A stretch of 64,000 nt of DNA from the NCBI GenBank assembly GCA_034440635.1, contig JAOTON010002241.1:558001-622000 (forward strand). Direction: 5' to 3'. Origin of the DNA: Lepas anatifera. Its lineage: Eukaryota; Arthropoda; Thecostraca; Lepadidae. A program made the translations under genes and the position numbers. The notes beneath the pieces are model-generated. The model saw nothing but the letters and a program-made list of their open reading frames with translations. It was not told the origin of the DNA and made no database searches. This document shows, piece after piece, positions 25,125-35,354 of this stretch. Position 1 is the stretch's first letter. Each line of letters opens with the position of its first letter.

Positions 25125-26155
25125 TTAGCCCTCCGCCCCACCGGGGCCATCGATGGCCACCCTAAGGTTTTTCCGGGATAGCAGAAAAACGACGAGGCGC
25201 AGCACCGCGGTTGAGGGCTCTACCTCTCACTGCATTATTTTCCCATCATCCCTGAAATTTTTTACCCCGGGTCACCCAAGGTCAGGTCACCAGACGAGGT
25301 CAACCAAGGTCACCTCACTTCAACTTTAGAGCTCTGTAAGAGCTACATTTCAAAGTCGATCGATTTGAAACTTCCTACACTTCATGATCCCTCCAGGGTC
25401 TACAAGGTGTCTATCTGGGATTTTTCAATTTCGTGCCCTGAGGTCAGGTCACGAGGCGACCTCTCCCATTGGAAAAGCATGGGGAAAAGCTATTTCATGA
25501 TATAAAAGCCACAAAAATGATTGCAAATACTCAGACTGCTCAGAACAGCGTTTTTGGACACCCTTTCACGGATCCCAGGGGTCATATTTGCCCTTTGACT
25601 TTTCCAAGGTCATCCAAGGTCACCAGAGGTCAAAAACAGTATTTTGACAATAACTTTTGACCTGTATAAGCTAGAGCGGTGAAACAAATACCATCGTGTT
25701 TGTCTTGTCACTGGCTTTCATTTAATATACGACAAGGTCACTTTTTGACCTTTCGTAACCTCAGGTCATATTAGGTCACGAGGTGACCTCTGGAGGTCAA
25801 ACCACTGGCAGGAGGTCTTTACGTTTCACATAGCGGAAAAATGACTGACAATTTCCTATCAAATGTACTTTACCAGACCTCAATAGCTCTAATGGCATAA
25901 GAGTTATGCCCAGTTTGCTTAAGCATTGCATATTTGAGTGAAAATAGCCGATCTTGACCTAATTTGACCTCTGGAGGTCAAACCATTGACCTGAGCACTA
26001 AAACATGTGAATTTATTTCTTACTGAATTCACGCGAGCTTTCTAGTGCACTTTGCAAATTTGCGCTAACGCCCATATTTTCGGAGTTAGAGGGGGCCATC
26101 GATGGCCCCCGGTGGGGAGAAGGTGGCGCTGGACCCCCGGTGGGGCGCGGGTTAA
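25125..26155 (+). mobile_element. TTAA element, long subtype, copy 1 (AGGTCA-loaded)
   Basis: Starts TTAGCCCTCCGCCCCACCGG (TTAA mutated to TTAG) and ends CGGTGGGGCGCGGGTTAA. Inside each end lies the palindrome GGCCATCGATGGCC (25145-25158 and 26094-26107), and after the left one the module GGTTTTTCC then AGCAGAAAAACGACG. About 20 AGGTCA/TGACCT hexamers occur in 1,031 bp by eye, about 40 times the chance expectation. TTAA flanks suggest a piggyBac-type non-autonomous element. No coding capacity. Confidence 0.8.
25763..25799 (+). promoter_or_regulatory. AGGTCA DR4/IR5/ER4 cluster
   Basis: AGGTCA TATT AGGTCA is a direct repeat with 4-bp spacer (25763-25778). It is followed by TGACCT after 5 bp (inverted) and AGGTCA after another 4 bp (everted). 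AGGTCA is the canonical nuclear-receptor half site and DR4 is a known heterodimer spacing; activity here is inference. Confidence 0.45.
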
Positions 26156-26215
26156 GCCAGTCAACAACAAAAATCCACCTAGGCAAAATAAAACGTTTCA
26201 TATAAGCGTTCCAAC

Positions 26216-26217
<2 letters not shown>

Positions 26218-26269
<52 letters not shown>
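26218..26269 (+). repeat. (TA)26 microsatellite
   Basis: About 52 bp of alternating AT just right of the TTAA element. Confidence 0.97.
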
Positions 26270-26271
<2 letters not shown>

Positions 26272-26483
26272 GTATAGTTAGGCAGTACATTTTCTTTTAT
26301 AATTGTTTGTTGAAAGCCAGAGCGTATTTGCATTTTATTATTTTCTTTTTTGTTTGTTCCAGGTGTCGACACAAAGTTCTGTTTTCATTGCTAATATCAT
26401 TCAGTAAGGATCCCAATGTTGACATGGATATGCAGTACTTAGACAACAGGCTTACTAGTCTCTAGTTTCGATGAAACTTTTAC

Positions 26484-26570
26484 CATCATCAGAGCCACTT
26501 CTAGCTTATACATGATATCACATTTGAAAAACAAAACATCACAAGTTTCGCGTAGACGAAGTTCAAAGTG
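26484..26570 (+). repeat. ~90-bp inverted repeat, left arm
   Basis: Contains GCCACTTCTAGCTTATA and AGTTTCGCGTAGACGAAGTT. Its inverse is at 29663-29757 with roughly 80% identity. The arms enclose about 3.1 kb. Confidence 0.75.
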
Positions 26571-26644
26571 AATGCTATGAAAATTAATATTAAAATCAGT
26601 TCGGCAGCATGACTTGAAAATTACAGGAGATAAACACGTGACCA

Positions 26645-26807
26645 GACTTGTTGAGTCCACTCAAAATTTCCTTGAGTCAGAGTTGAGTCGACTCACCTCC
26701 AGAATTGGGTTGAGTCTGAGTCGACCCAACTGCTCGACCAGTAAGTCGAGTCAGAATCAGAGTCAGCCTGCAAGCTGTGAGTCAGGAGTTGAGTCGACTC
26801 AGCACTC
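26645..26807 (+). repeat. GAGTC-rich repeat, copy 1
   Basis: Dense TTGAGTCGACTCA, GAGTCGAGTC and TGAGTCAG words. Matches 29285-29440 in the same orientation, including AAGTCGAGTCAGAATCAGAG followed by TCAGCCT. Confidence 0.85.
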
Positions 26808-27476
26808 TTTTTCTTCACATATGTGATCACATGGCTGACATTTTAGAAAAGTTTGCAAATAATTTTGAAGGATTTCATCTTGCAAGCTGCTAATAATAGG
26901 GAACTTATTATTATTCATATGAACACCACATCCATTCCGGGATCAGTCAATAACAAAAATAAATTGTGTAAAATATTGATAAGACAGTTTTAAAAGCACA
27001 CACACTTCCTAGTATTTTCCATTTAATATTAGCAATAGCATGCAAAATCATTCAGACAAATGCAATTTGGCACACATTTAGACTGCTCGACTTTGAGGGT
27101 GCACACCATAAAAAGTCCTAAGCTAAAAATCATGCAATAATTCACTCTTAGGAAGCCACATCTTTATTTACTATTTTCTACCTTTGGTTAACTGATAACA
27201 CTAAAAAATAAGTAATATAAGCGCCAGATAGGGGGTACCAAAAAACTTGTTTTGCACATAAACCTTGAAATGGGTCAAAACGGAAAATAAAAGCTTCAAT
27301 TAGCTGCGTTTTAAAAGTACTTTCTTGATGTGTCATGGTTTGAAGACATCCCCTGGTGGATAATATAAACACCGACAACGCAACACTGTACCTACTGTTC
27401 TCTGTATACGGAAAGTAAAACTCAGTCCTATCTCTGGCATTCCCTACACATCAAGTCTCTCACAAACCTACACTGT
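26808..27476. other. Anonymous AT-rich sequence
   Basis: No gene or repeat recognised between the GAGTC block and the next TTAA element. Confidence 0.4.
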
Positions 27477-28500
27477 TTAACCCTCGCCCCACCGGGGCCA
27501 TCGATAACCCCTAACGTTTTTTTCGGAATAACAGAAAAACGACGAGATGCAGCGCCGCAATTAAGGGCTTTATCTCTCCCCCCATCATTTTCCCACCATC
27601 CCTGAAATTTTTGCGCCGGGTCACCCAAGGTTAGGTCACCAGGCGAGGTCAAGCAAGGTCACCTCACTTCAACTTTTGAGCTCTGTAAGAGCTACATTTC
27701 TTACTCGATCAATTTGAAACTTTCTACACTTTATACACCCTCCAGGGTCTACAAGTTGTATTTCCGGCATTTTTCGATTTCGTTACCTGAGGTCAGGTCA
27801 CGAGGTGACCTCTCCCATTGAAAAAAACAGGGGAAAACCTGTCTTATGATATAAAAGTCACAAGAACTATTATAAATGCTCAGTTTGCTCAGAAAAACGT
27901 TGGACACCCCTTCATGGATCCCAGGGCGATATTTTCCTTTTGATTTCTCCAAGGTCATCCAAGGTCACCAGGGATCAAAAAAGTATTTTGGCAATACCTT
28001 TTGACCTAATTAAGCTAGAGTGCTGAATCAAACATCATCGTGTATGTCTCGTCACTGGCTTTCATTTGATATACGGCAAGGTCACTTTCTGACCTTTCGT
28101 GATCTCAGGTCATATTAGGTCACGAGGTGACCTCTGGAGGTCAAACCACTGGCGGGAGGTCATTACGTTCCACATAGCGAAAAAAGGTCTGCCCATTTCC
28201 TACCAAATTTACTTTACCAAATCTCAATAGCACTAATGGCATAAGAGTTATACCCAGCTTTCTTAAGCATTGCATGTTTGAGTGAAAATAGCCTATCGTG
28301 ACCTAACTTGACCTCTGGAGTTCAAACCATTGACCTGAGGGCTTAAACATGCAAAGTAATTCCTTACTGAATTCACACGAGCTTTCGATTGCACTTCGTA
28401 GATTTGCGCTGACCCCCATATTTTCGGAGTTAGAGGGGGGCCATCGATGTCCCCCGGTGGGGCGAAGGTGGCGCGGGACCCCCGGTGGGGCGCGGGTTAA
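27477..28500 (+). mobile_element. TTAA element, long subtype, copy 2 (AGGTCA-loaded)
   Basis: Perfect TTAA at both ends (27477-27480 and 28497-28500). The left end is TTAACCCTCGCCCCACCGG and the right end GGTGGGGCGCGGGTTAA. It is colinear with copy 1 over its length, in the same orientation, and keeps the DR4 pair at 28107-28122. The palindromes are slightly mutated (CCATCGATAACC, CCATCGATGTCC). Open frames inside are short and unsupported. Confidence 0.85.
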
Positions 28501-29269
28501 ATTATGTTGATCATAATTTACGTACTTAGCGCCCACTGTCTGCACACAACATAGCTCCGCATCCCCTGCACCCAACGTGCGCCACGCCAGTCATAAAACC
28601 ATCATTGTGCGCCACAAAATATTAGCTTTGTTTTTGTAGCCTGAGGGCAAGGTATGCAGATTTTCTCAGGTTTTTTAAGTCACGTGTTTTTCAAACTGTT
28701 ATTTATCGTTATTCAACTGCCCTGGTCATCACCTTTTCTCTTATCGGAGGTTAGGTACATACGGGTAATGTCTTCAGTTCGCCATCTGTAGTATTTACCA
28801 CAGCTTTATCGGGAGGACAACGCGAGTGCCCATTGTTTTGTTTTTGATTGAGGTGGTGCACAGGTTCGGTTCGACACGGCTTAGTATGTATTTCTAAGCT
28901 TAATTTGTCACTGGATTGTTCAGAATGCACTGGGGCAGGCATTGCCACTCAAAATTTTAAATGTTAAAATATTGCGTCCTGTTCTTTGTGTTTGAAACCT
29001 CGCTTATTGCCTCAATTATGACTTTACTCATGAAGGACATACCTTCAAAATGAAACGCCTTCAGGCCCTTCATCTCACTCATATCTTTGCATCTAGCACC
29101 TATCTTCATTCCTATGCAGTCAATTTATGTCATGGATTAATGCATTGCAATTGACAGTTTATTAAAAGAAATGTGCAGTTATTAAATAGTTAATACCATG
29201 AATAAATGTATTGGAATTTGTGTACTATTAAAGGAAACGTGCATTTTTGTGTACATACTTGGCCGCCAT
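28501..29269. other. Anonymous sequence
   Basis: No gene or repeat recognised. Confidence 0.35.
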
Positions 29270-29450
29270 TCTGAGTCAGAGCCGACTCCGACTCAATGTT
29301 TATTTGAGTCAGAGTTGAGTCGACTCACTTCTGAATTTCGGTTGAGTCGAGTCGGCTCACCATTTTCAACACAGTGAGTCGAGTCAGAATCAGAGTCAGC
29401 CTTTAAGCTGTGAGTCAGAGTTGAGTCGACTCAAATTATGTTGAGTCATT
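29270..29450 (+). repeat. GAGTC-rich repeat, copy 2
   Basis: Direct copy of 26645-26807, with an extra GAGTCAGAGCCGACTCC stretch at its left edge. Confidence 0.85.
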
Positions 29451-29662
29451 AAAAAGTCTGCACGTGACAGTATACAGAAAACACTCGAACTGTAACGACC
29501 CTAAATGCCGACGACAGACATTGCAGAGAGCAGGGCTATTAACAATAATTTAAACAGCACTGCCGAATAGCAGCGTCTTGCTCCACATCTCCATCTGTTT
29601 GTTGATCATTGGTATTTGCTGTTTGATGTGCAAAGCTTCCAGAATGAAGAGCTTTGAACTTC

Positions 29663-29757
29663 ACTTTGAACTGCGTCGACGCGAAACTTAACGATTGTGT
29701 AATGTACTGTTTTTTTCCATGCGATATAATCTATAAGCTAGAAATGGCTCTGATCAT
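29663..29757 (-). repeat. ~90-bp inverted repeat, right arm
   Basis: Inverse of 26484-26570. Contains ACTTTGAACTGCGTCGACGC and TATAAGCTAGAAATGGCTCT. Confidence 0.75.
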
Positions 29758-31335
29758 TCAAAACTGTTGATATATTGATTTTTCTGATCAATTTTTATGC
29801 TAAGAATTGTAAAACTTAGATCATGTTCAAAATAAATGAGTTCAATAAACAAGCACTAAGGTAAATGTGATATGCATTTGACAGCCGTGTGTATCACTCC
29901 ACAGCAGCCTGTCATTGCACCATAAAATGGTAACTGACCACTTTTTCTCTCCGGACGCTTAAGTTCTCTTAAAGCTATTACACAGTCATTAAAAAACAAA
30001 ACAAAAAGAAACCTAATGGTTATTGATTACCATCCATATTGAGCTAGGAAAGTCCATACAATCAACAAAGAGGTACTTACATCAGAATACCATTAAAATC
30101 AGCTTCGATAGCTTCCAAAGTCTCTGGATACACACATAAAGATTTACAGATAAACGATATTAACATGGGCACACACCTCTGGAAATACCTCAATATTGTT
30201 TTCCTATATGATTTAATATCAAACAGCAGATGTAAAGAATATAACCCAACAACAGCCACTGGTATGCTCAAATTATTTTCGTTGATATTTACTTTGTCTC
30301 AAATGCGCAGGTACGCTCACAACATTGAGCCCCTGTTCAGGTCATGCGTTTTCAGCCGCATCACAAACCACTAATGGGACTTTTCCAGCCTGGATTGAAT
30401 GTTGATGGTAAAAAACACCAAGGATCCAAAGGGGGTGTTGTATTACGCACGCCCCTGCCGTAACCTCCAGCCAGCCTTCAGCTGGCCGGTGCCGCCTCTG
30501 GGCAATCTCAGCCCGGGCTCGGCCAGTGCCGACCCGTCCGTGCCGCTGTTAACATGTCTGTCCCTCTCGTCTCAAGTGTGTCATAATATATCAGTGTCTT
30601 CAGAGAAACGATATTTCCAGTGACTTTCCAGTGCACGCGAGCCTTCACAACATAACAGGGGGTAGCCCCCAGGTCGGAAATATATTAGCCCCCCCCACCT
30701 TCAATGGTCCGCCCAAAAGTCGAAAATAAGCTAAGAAATGAGAAAATCACGCAATATGGGACAAAAAAAATCACCACTTTTCGCTGCTCAATACTAAATA
30801 TTGTGTGTCCCCCCGTTAAGGGGATTTTCCATCTAGGAAGACACGACGCACTCCACTCCCCACATCGCGGTCCTTGCCTCCTACCAACTGAGTCCTGGAT
30901 CTGCCTTTGTTTAAACATACATATGGTTATGGATACTAGGAATATGATTTCAGAAACTATATGTAGGGCAGGAAAAGAAAATATACAATTATGCAGCCAC
31001 GATATTGGTAGAGCTGTGGTGCAGCTCCCGAGGTAAAGTAGAATTTTCATATTTATTCTTTTTATACATATTAGACCAAGAGAAGGAGAAATTCACCCAA
31101 GTGTGGAGGGATTCATAGAATATAAACTCATAAGAAATTTTTAAAATGTGGTTTTCAATTTTCTAATAGGAAAATATTTGATATAATTAATTATTAGTTC
31201 TAATAGAGCTATTAGCAATAGTTGAACGCGTTATTTCGGCCTCTGGCTTCAGTGAAGGCCTTGAAGCATTCAGAAGCGGAAGTGAAATAAACGCTCTACT
31301 TGTCCTTAGTAAGGGATACTACGGGATAAAGATAA
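29758..31335. other. Mostly anonymous; GC-richer patch 30430-30560
   Basis: No gene recognised. A MITE-like phrase ending TCCTGGATCTGCC near 30895 hints at another hAT-type end but has no partner. Confidence 0.35.
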
Positions 31336-31339
31336 GAAC

Positions 31340-31512
31340 TCATTCTTGAGTTGAGTCGGAGTTGAGTCAGTTTCAATCTTGAGTCGAGTCAGAGACGAGT
31401 CACCCGGATTGAAGCCTGAGTTCGAGGTGAGTCAACTCACTGAATAATTTCCGGTGAGTTGCATGAGAGTTGAGTCAACTGCTTTCAGAGCGCGACCTGA
31501 GTTGAGTCGACG
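31340..31512 (+). repeat. GAGTC-rich repeat, copy 3 (diverged)
   Basis: TTGAGTTGAGTCGGAGTTGA, GAGTCGAGTCAGAGACGAG and further GAGTCAACTC words. Less similar to copies 1 and 2 than they are to each other. Confidence 0.75.
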
Positions 31513-31774
31513 CATCAAATTTATGAAACGTATAACTCGGATATTTACGTCTCAGTCACATGTCGTAAGCTTACTGTTCTTGTCTAACAGCATGAGATGC
31601 GGCTAAAAGACAGCGACAGGGACTGTTATGAAATCAGTGGTGCAATATGATATATCACTGCCTCTGAACACTCGTTCTAATCAACCCACGATTTTCTTCT
31701 AGCAGAGCCCTTCTAGAGCTAACAGCGCAGCATGGCTGGGTCCAAGAATTATGATGGGGCACATGTTCAGTAGG

Positions 31775-31975
31775 GGGCTCCACCCGGACCAGGGATACCA
31801 AAAGCTGTAGGTGGGCCCGGAATCCTATCTCAGAAGCGTCGGTACTTGCATAATGGGGGAGGGGAGGAGGTGAGAAGAAATTTCAAGGGGCGCCGTGACC
31901 ATTTCAGGAGGCACCAAAGGTCGATCGGAAGGGGAGGGGTGCCACTCTTGCTCCCTGGATCTCCCTTTGGAGTGC
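31775..31975 (+). mobile_element. GCGCC-type hAT-like MITE, diverged copy
   Basis: Plus orientation; GGCGCCGTGACCATTTCAGG at about 31889 matches GAGGCACCGTGACCATTTCA at 52034 and CGCGCTGTGACCATTTCAGG at 55460. It ends in CTCCCTGGATCTCCC. Confidence 0.65.
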
Positions 31976-32002
31976 AGACTGAAACGTTAAAATAAAATAA
32001 CC

Positions 32003-32203
32003 CGGGGGCCGGGGTGGCCTAGTGGCTTCGTTGCCAGTCTACGGATCGGATAGCATGGATTAACGTGAGTTCAATCCCCACGGCGGGAAACCGCCTTCCT
32101 TGTCCGATCTGACCCGGTGGAGAGGATCCTTAAACACCCTGCCAATGCTCCCTGTAATTGGGCAAGTGCGCCTGTTGGGAGTGGCCCTAATAAAAAAGTG
32201 TTA
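32003..32203 (+). mobile_element. tRNA-derived SINE, family S2, intact copy
   Basis: GGGCCGGGGTGGCCTAGTGG carries an A-box-like segment; GAGTTCAATCCCCACGG is a B-box-like segment about 45 bp on. The body has TGTCCGATCTGACCC and the tail TTGGGAGTGGCCCTAATAAA. It contains a natural TTAA at 32130-32133, the site that is occupied by a TTAA element in the other copy of this SINE. Confidence 0.85.
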
Positions 32204-33339
32204 GTCATACAATAGAGTAGGCCTGTGCGTTCTTACAACGCATTCCTGCACCCAGTGCTCGGTAGGCTCGAGGACATCACAGCCGGATGTAGCCGAGGTT
32301 TAGCTGCTCTCAAGTCCCCTTCTCACTCTTGCCAAATATGAAATATTGTGTTCACTTATCACCGGGGTGCATCTACGTTTTTGATTGGATTAGCTCATCG
32401 CTTAAAATAAGCTGTACAGAGTCTATGATATGCCGAAAACAAACTATTTCTTATACTGATTTCACATAGAAAAATAGTACCGGCATATGAATCTTACGCC
32501 CGGAGCCTGGACATTACCGCTGACGTCACGTCATTAGCTGTCCATTTCCGGTTAAAAATAACACGCTCATGACGGTGCGCTGTTCCCCCGCGAGAGGCTT
32601 CTTGGAACTGGGACCTTTGTTCCCCTTATTTATGGGAGCTCGCGTGTTTCCGAGTGAGGCGGCAGGTATTTCCAGGGACAGACCGTTTGAGACTTCGTCA
32701 GAGAGGAGTAATTTCCCGTTCTGGCCACCCTTCACAGAACAGGTTGGAAGGAAGATGATTGGACGTGCGTTTGAAGTATTTTCTTCCTGTTTGTTTGCAC
32801 TTATTGTGAGTTCCTTATATACATGGAACATGGGTCGAAATTCTACTTTGGGCTCTGCCTATTCTCCTGGTTGACATAGGCCGTGAGATTTGGAACGCAC
32901 GAACTAGCTTAATTAAGGACAATAGGCAGATAAGCTACATTAGAAACCATGTTTATACGTCCTTAGTGGTTAATGGGACTTAAAGTAGGAGAACGAAATC
33001 ACCAGTAACGCCCATGTTTTCGCTTCGGATAAGCCCGGGACGGTCAGTCACAATTGGCTTCGGGAGGGTCCCTCTAAAGGCTTCAGATCATGCAGAGTGC
33101 TTAACCGGCTAAATGAGTCTGTCACGACCACTTGGAAGTCAAGCATGGTGTTTTAGAGGAGGGAAAGGAGGAGGGAAGACCTAATTCACCAGGCACGGGC
33201 CTTTTCACCGCATGCACACTCAGCACACTCTACAGCACACTCACAGAGCAGACAAAGATCTCCCGAGATTTTTCTGTGGACAGCAGACTTCAACATGCTG
33301 ACAGAGGGGTGGATACACTGGGGAACCGGTGAGTGTATT
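32204..33339. other. Anonymous sequence
   Basis: A TGACGTCA palindrome at 32521-32528 is the only motif of note. Open frames 32526-32831 (minus) and 32569-32874 (plus) overlap each other and have no recognised domain. Confidence 0.35.
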
Positions 33340-34000
33340 TTAATTTTTATTAGGGCCACTCCCAACAAGCACACTTGTCCAATCATAGGAAGTATTGACT
33401 TGTGTTTAACAAGCGCCCCGCTGGGGGGAGCGAAATTCGCCCCTTCCTAGTTTTTCCCATGGTATGATAAGTTCATTAGGGTCTACAAACCTGTCATCTC
33501 TGAATTTTTATATTGCTGACCTAAGGTGGGGTCAATTTCTTGGTCATCCCATTATAAGTCTATGGTGAAAAAAAGTAAGGTCATATTATACATCATTCAA
33601 TTTGCCACGATAAGAGGAATCCAATGCTGCATAAATATTCTTTGTAGCTCTGCTGAGTAAAAAATCTAGAAGGGGAAACGTGCACCTTCCTGTTGTAAGC
33701 CTATGGAACCTTATTTGACCTTTGCTGACCTCAATACTGTCCTTACATAAAAATACTTGGTATAATTTCTATATGTCTCGTCAAGAGCTTTCGAACACTT
33801 TCCTTGATTTTCCTTAAACTATTCTGGGAAAAGATATTCGGAGGGGGGGTGAAAAACGCCCCCCAGCAGGGCGCGCCATGCCAGGGACCCCAGCGGGGCG
33901 CGTGTTAAGGCTTCTCTTCCCCGGGCCCGATGGGACACGGAAGGTGGTTTCCTGCCGTGGGGATTGAACCCACGTTAATCCATGCTCTCCCGATCTGAAT
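33340..34000 (-). mobile_element. SINE family S2 on minus strand, split by a TTAA element
   Basis: The tail part (33340-33405) is the inverse of AGTGGCCCTAATAAA-type tail sequence. The head part (33909-about 34000) is the inverse of CATGGATTAACGTG, TTCAATCCCCACGG and the following body. The two parts join at TTAA, matching the intact copy, where TTAA lies at the same place. The A-box end is eroded. Confidence 0.82.
33406..33908. mobile_element. TTAA element, 503-bp subtype, inside a SINE
   Basis: TTAACAAGCGCCCCGCTGGG at the left and CCCCAGCGGGGCGCGTGTTAA-type right end give inverted repeats bounded by TTAA on both sides. A palindrome GCGAAATTCGC (33430-33440) sits just inside the left end, and a GGGGGGTGAAAAACGCCCCC hairpin inside the right. 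It contains TGACCT/AGGTCA words (for example near 33517 and 33719). Non-coding. Confidence 0.85.
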
Positions 34001-34080
34001 GAAGGCAGGCAGTGAATGAATGATGACGTGGATGACGATTAGAAGACGCCCTCTGTGTAGAAGTAAGACAAAACTATATC

Positions 34081-34915
34081 TTAACACGCGCATTGACGGG
34101 GGTCTGAGCCACCTTCGCTTTGACGGGGGCGGGTACCCACCCCTAAGATCTCGAGAACCACGGTAGGTAGCGAAAAACGATAAACGGCGTTGGGTAGCCC
34201 ATCCACTTCTCCATCGAAAATATTTGAACCATTTATTTTCAGGTTACATTTAAGGTCATGAGAGGTCAAAACATGCCGCCATAGGGCCAACATGTCAGTT
34301 AAGTTTTTCGGTCATTTCATCTGAATAAGTAAAGATAGAGCAAAACGACTTAAACCGTGTGAATCCTCGCAGAAAGCCGAATCGAATGATATATAATTTG
34401 ACCTTGCTAGGTCAAATCAAGGATTTTAGCTGACCTGAGGTCAGGTCAAGGTCAAATTATATCAAATGCATATCATTCGAACCGCAAAGACAAGGCAAGT
34501 CTAATGCAGCTAAAATAAAAGCTGTATCACCATTCCTTACTGGGTTATTTAATAAAAACCATTTTCCCCATGTATTTCCGATAGAGAGGTCATGCCTCGT
34601 ACCTGACCTTAGGTCATCCATATAAAAAATACCGGGACATATTTTAGAGAACTCGGTTGGCCATTATGTGATATGAGTTTCAATCGGATAAGTTCACCCT
34701 GCTCTGACTTATGCGATCTTAAACTTTTTTGAGGTAAGATCACTTGACCTGTACTGGTGACCTGACCTGAGATGACCTAACCTTAAAATTTTCGCAGAAG
34801 TTGTAAAAATGATGAGGAAAAGGCATGCCAAGTACGGCGGCGCTAGCGCCGCCGTTTTTCTGCTACCTCCAAAAACCCGAGGGCGGGTACCCGCCCCCGT
34901 CAATGCGCTTGTTAA
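34081..34915 (-). mobile_element. TTAA element, GGGTACCC subtype
   Basis: TTAACACGCGCATTGACGGG at the left and CCCGTCAATGCGCTTGTTAA at the right. Subterminal palindromes are GGGTACCC (34131-34138) and the perfect GGGCGGGTACCCGCCC (34881-34896). Inside the right end, read on the minus strand, come GGGTTTTTGG and AGCAGAAAAACGGCGGC, homologous to the left end of the 25.1-kb element, so it lies in opposite orientation. The interior has many TGACCT/AGGTCA words. Confidence 0.85.
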
Positions 34916-35030
34916 CCCTTGCCCCGGTGGCGGGTACGAGCCACCTTCGCCCTGGTGGGGGGGCTAAAAAGACCCCCACGATCTCAAAAACTAAGAGAGC
35001 TAGAAAAAAACACAAGACGGCAATCGAAAG

Positions 35031-35263
35031 TGTAAGTCGCTGAGAATATACGAAAAAGATAGAGTATAAAAGGAAAATCGTATTTGAGTCGGACGTCGGA
35101 TTCCCACAAGTTACTACAACACTTTGTCCTACACCATCATTCTTTCTCACATTCCACCAGCCAATTCACTCCCCGTCCCCCAACATCCAATAACTTCATT
35201 TCACAGCAAAAATAGTATTTCCTCGTGCGCTAAATGTACGGCCACCGCACCGCTGCTATTACA
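35031..35263 (-). repeat. 3' LTR of the retrotransposon
   Basis: 233 bp, TGTAAGTCGC...GCTATTACA on the plus strand, base-for-base identical by eye to 39105-39337. Just outside it, on the coding strand, a short purine-rich AGGGTGGGG is the likely polypurine tract. Confidence 0.95.
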
Positions 35264-35354
35264 CCCCACCCTGTCTTTTGAGACACCTAATATCACTGTT
35301 TTCTCTTCATGCCGCTGCGCTCCTTAGATTCCGTCGCAGAGGGAAGCTTGGACC

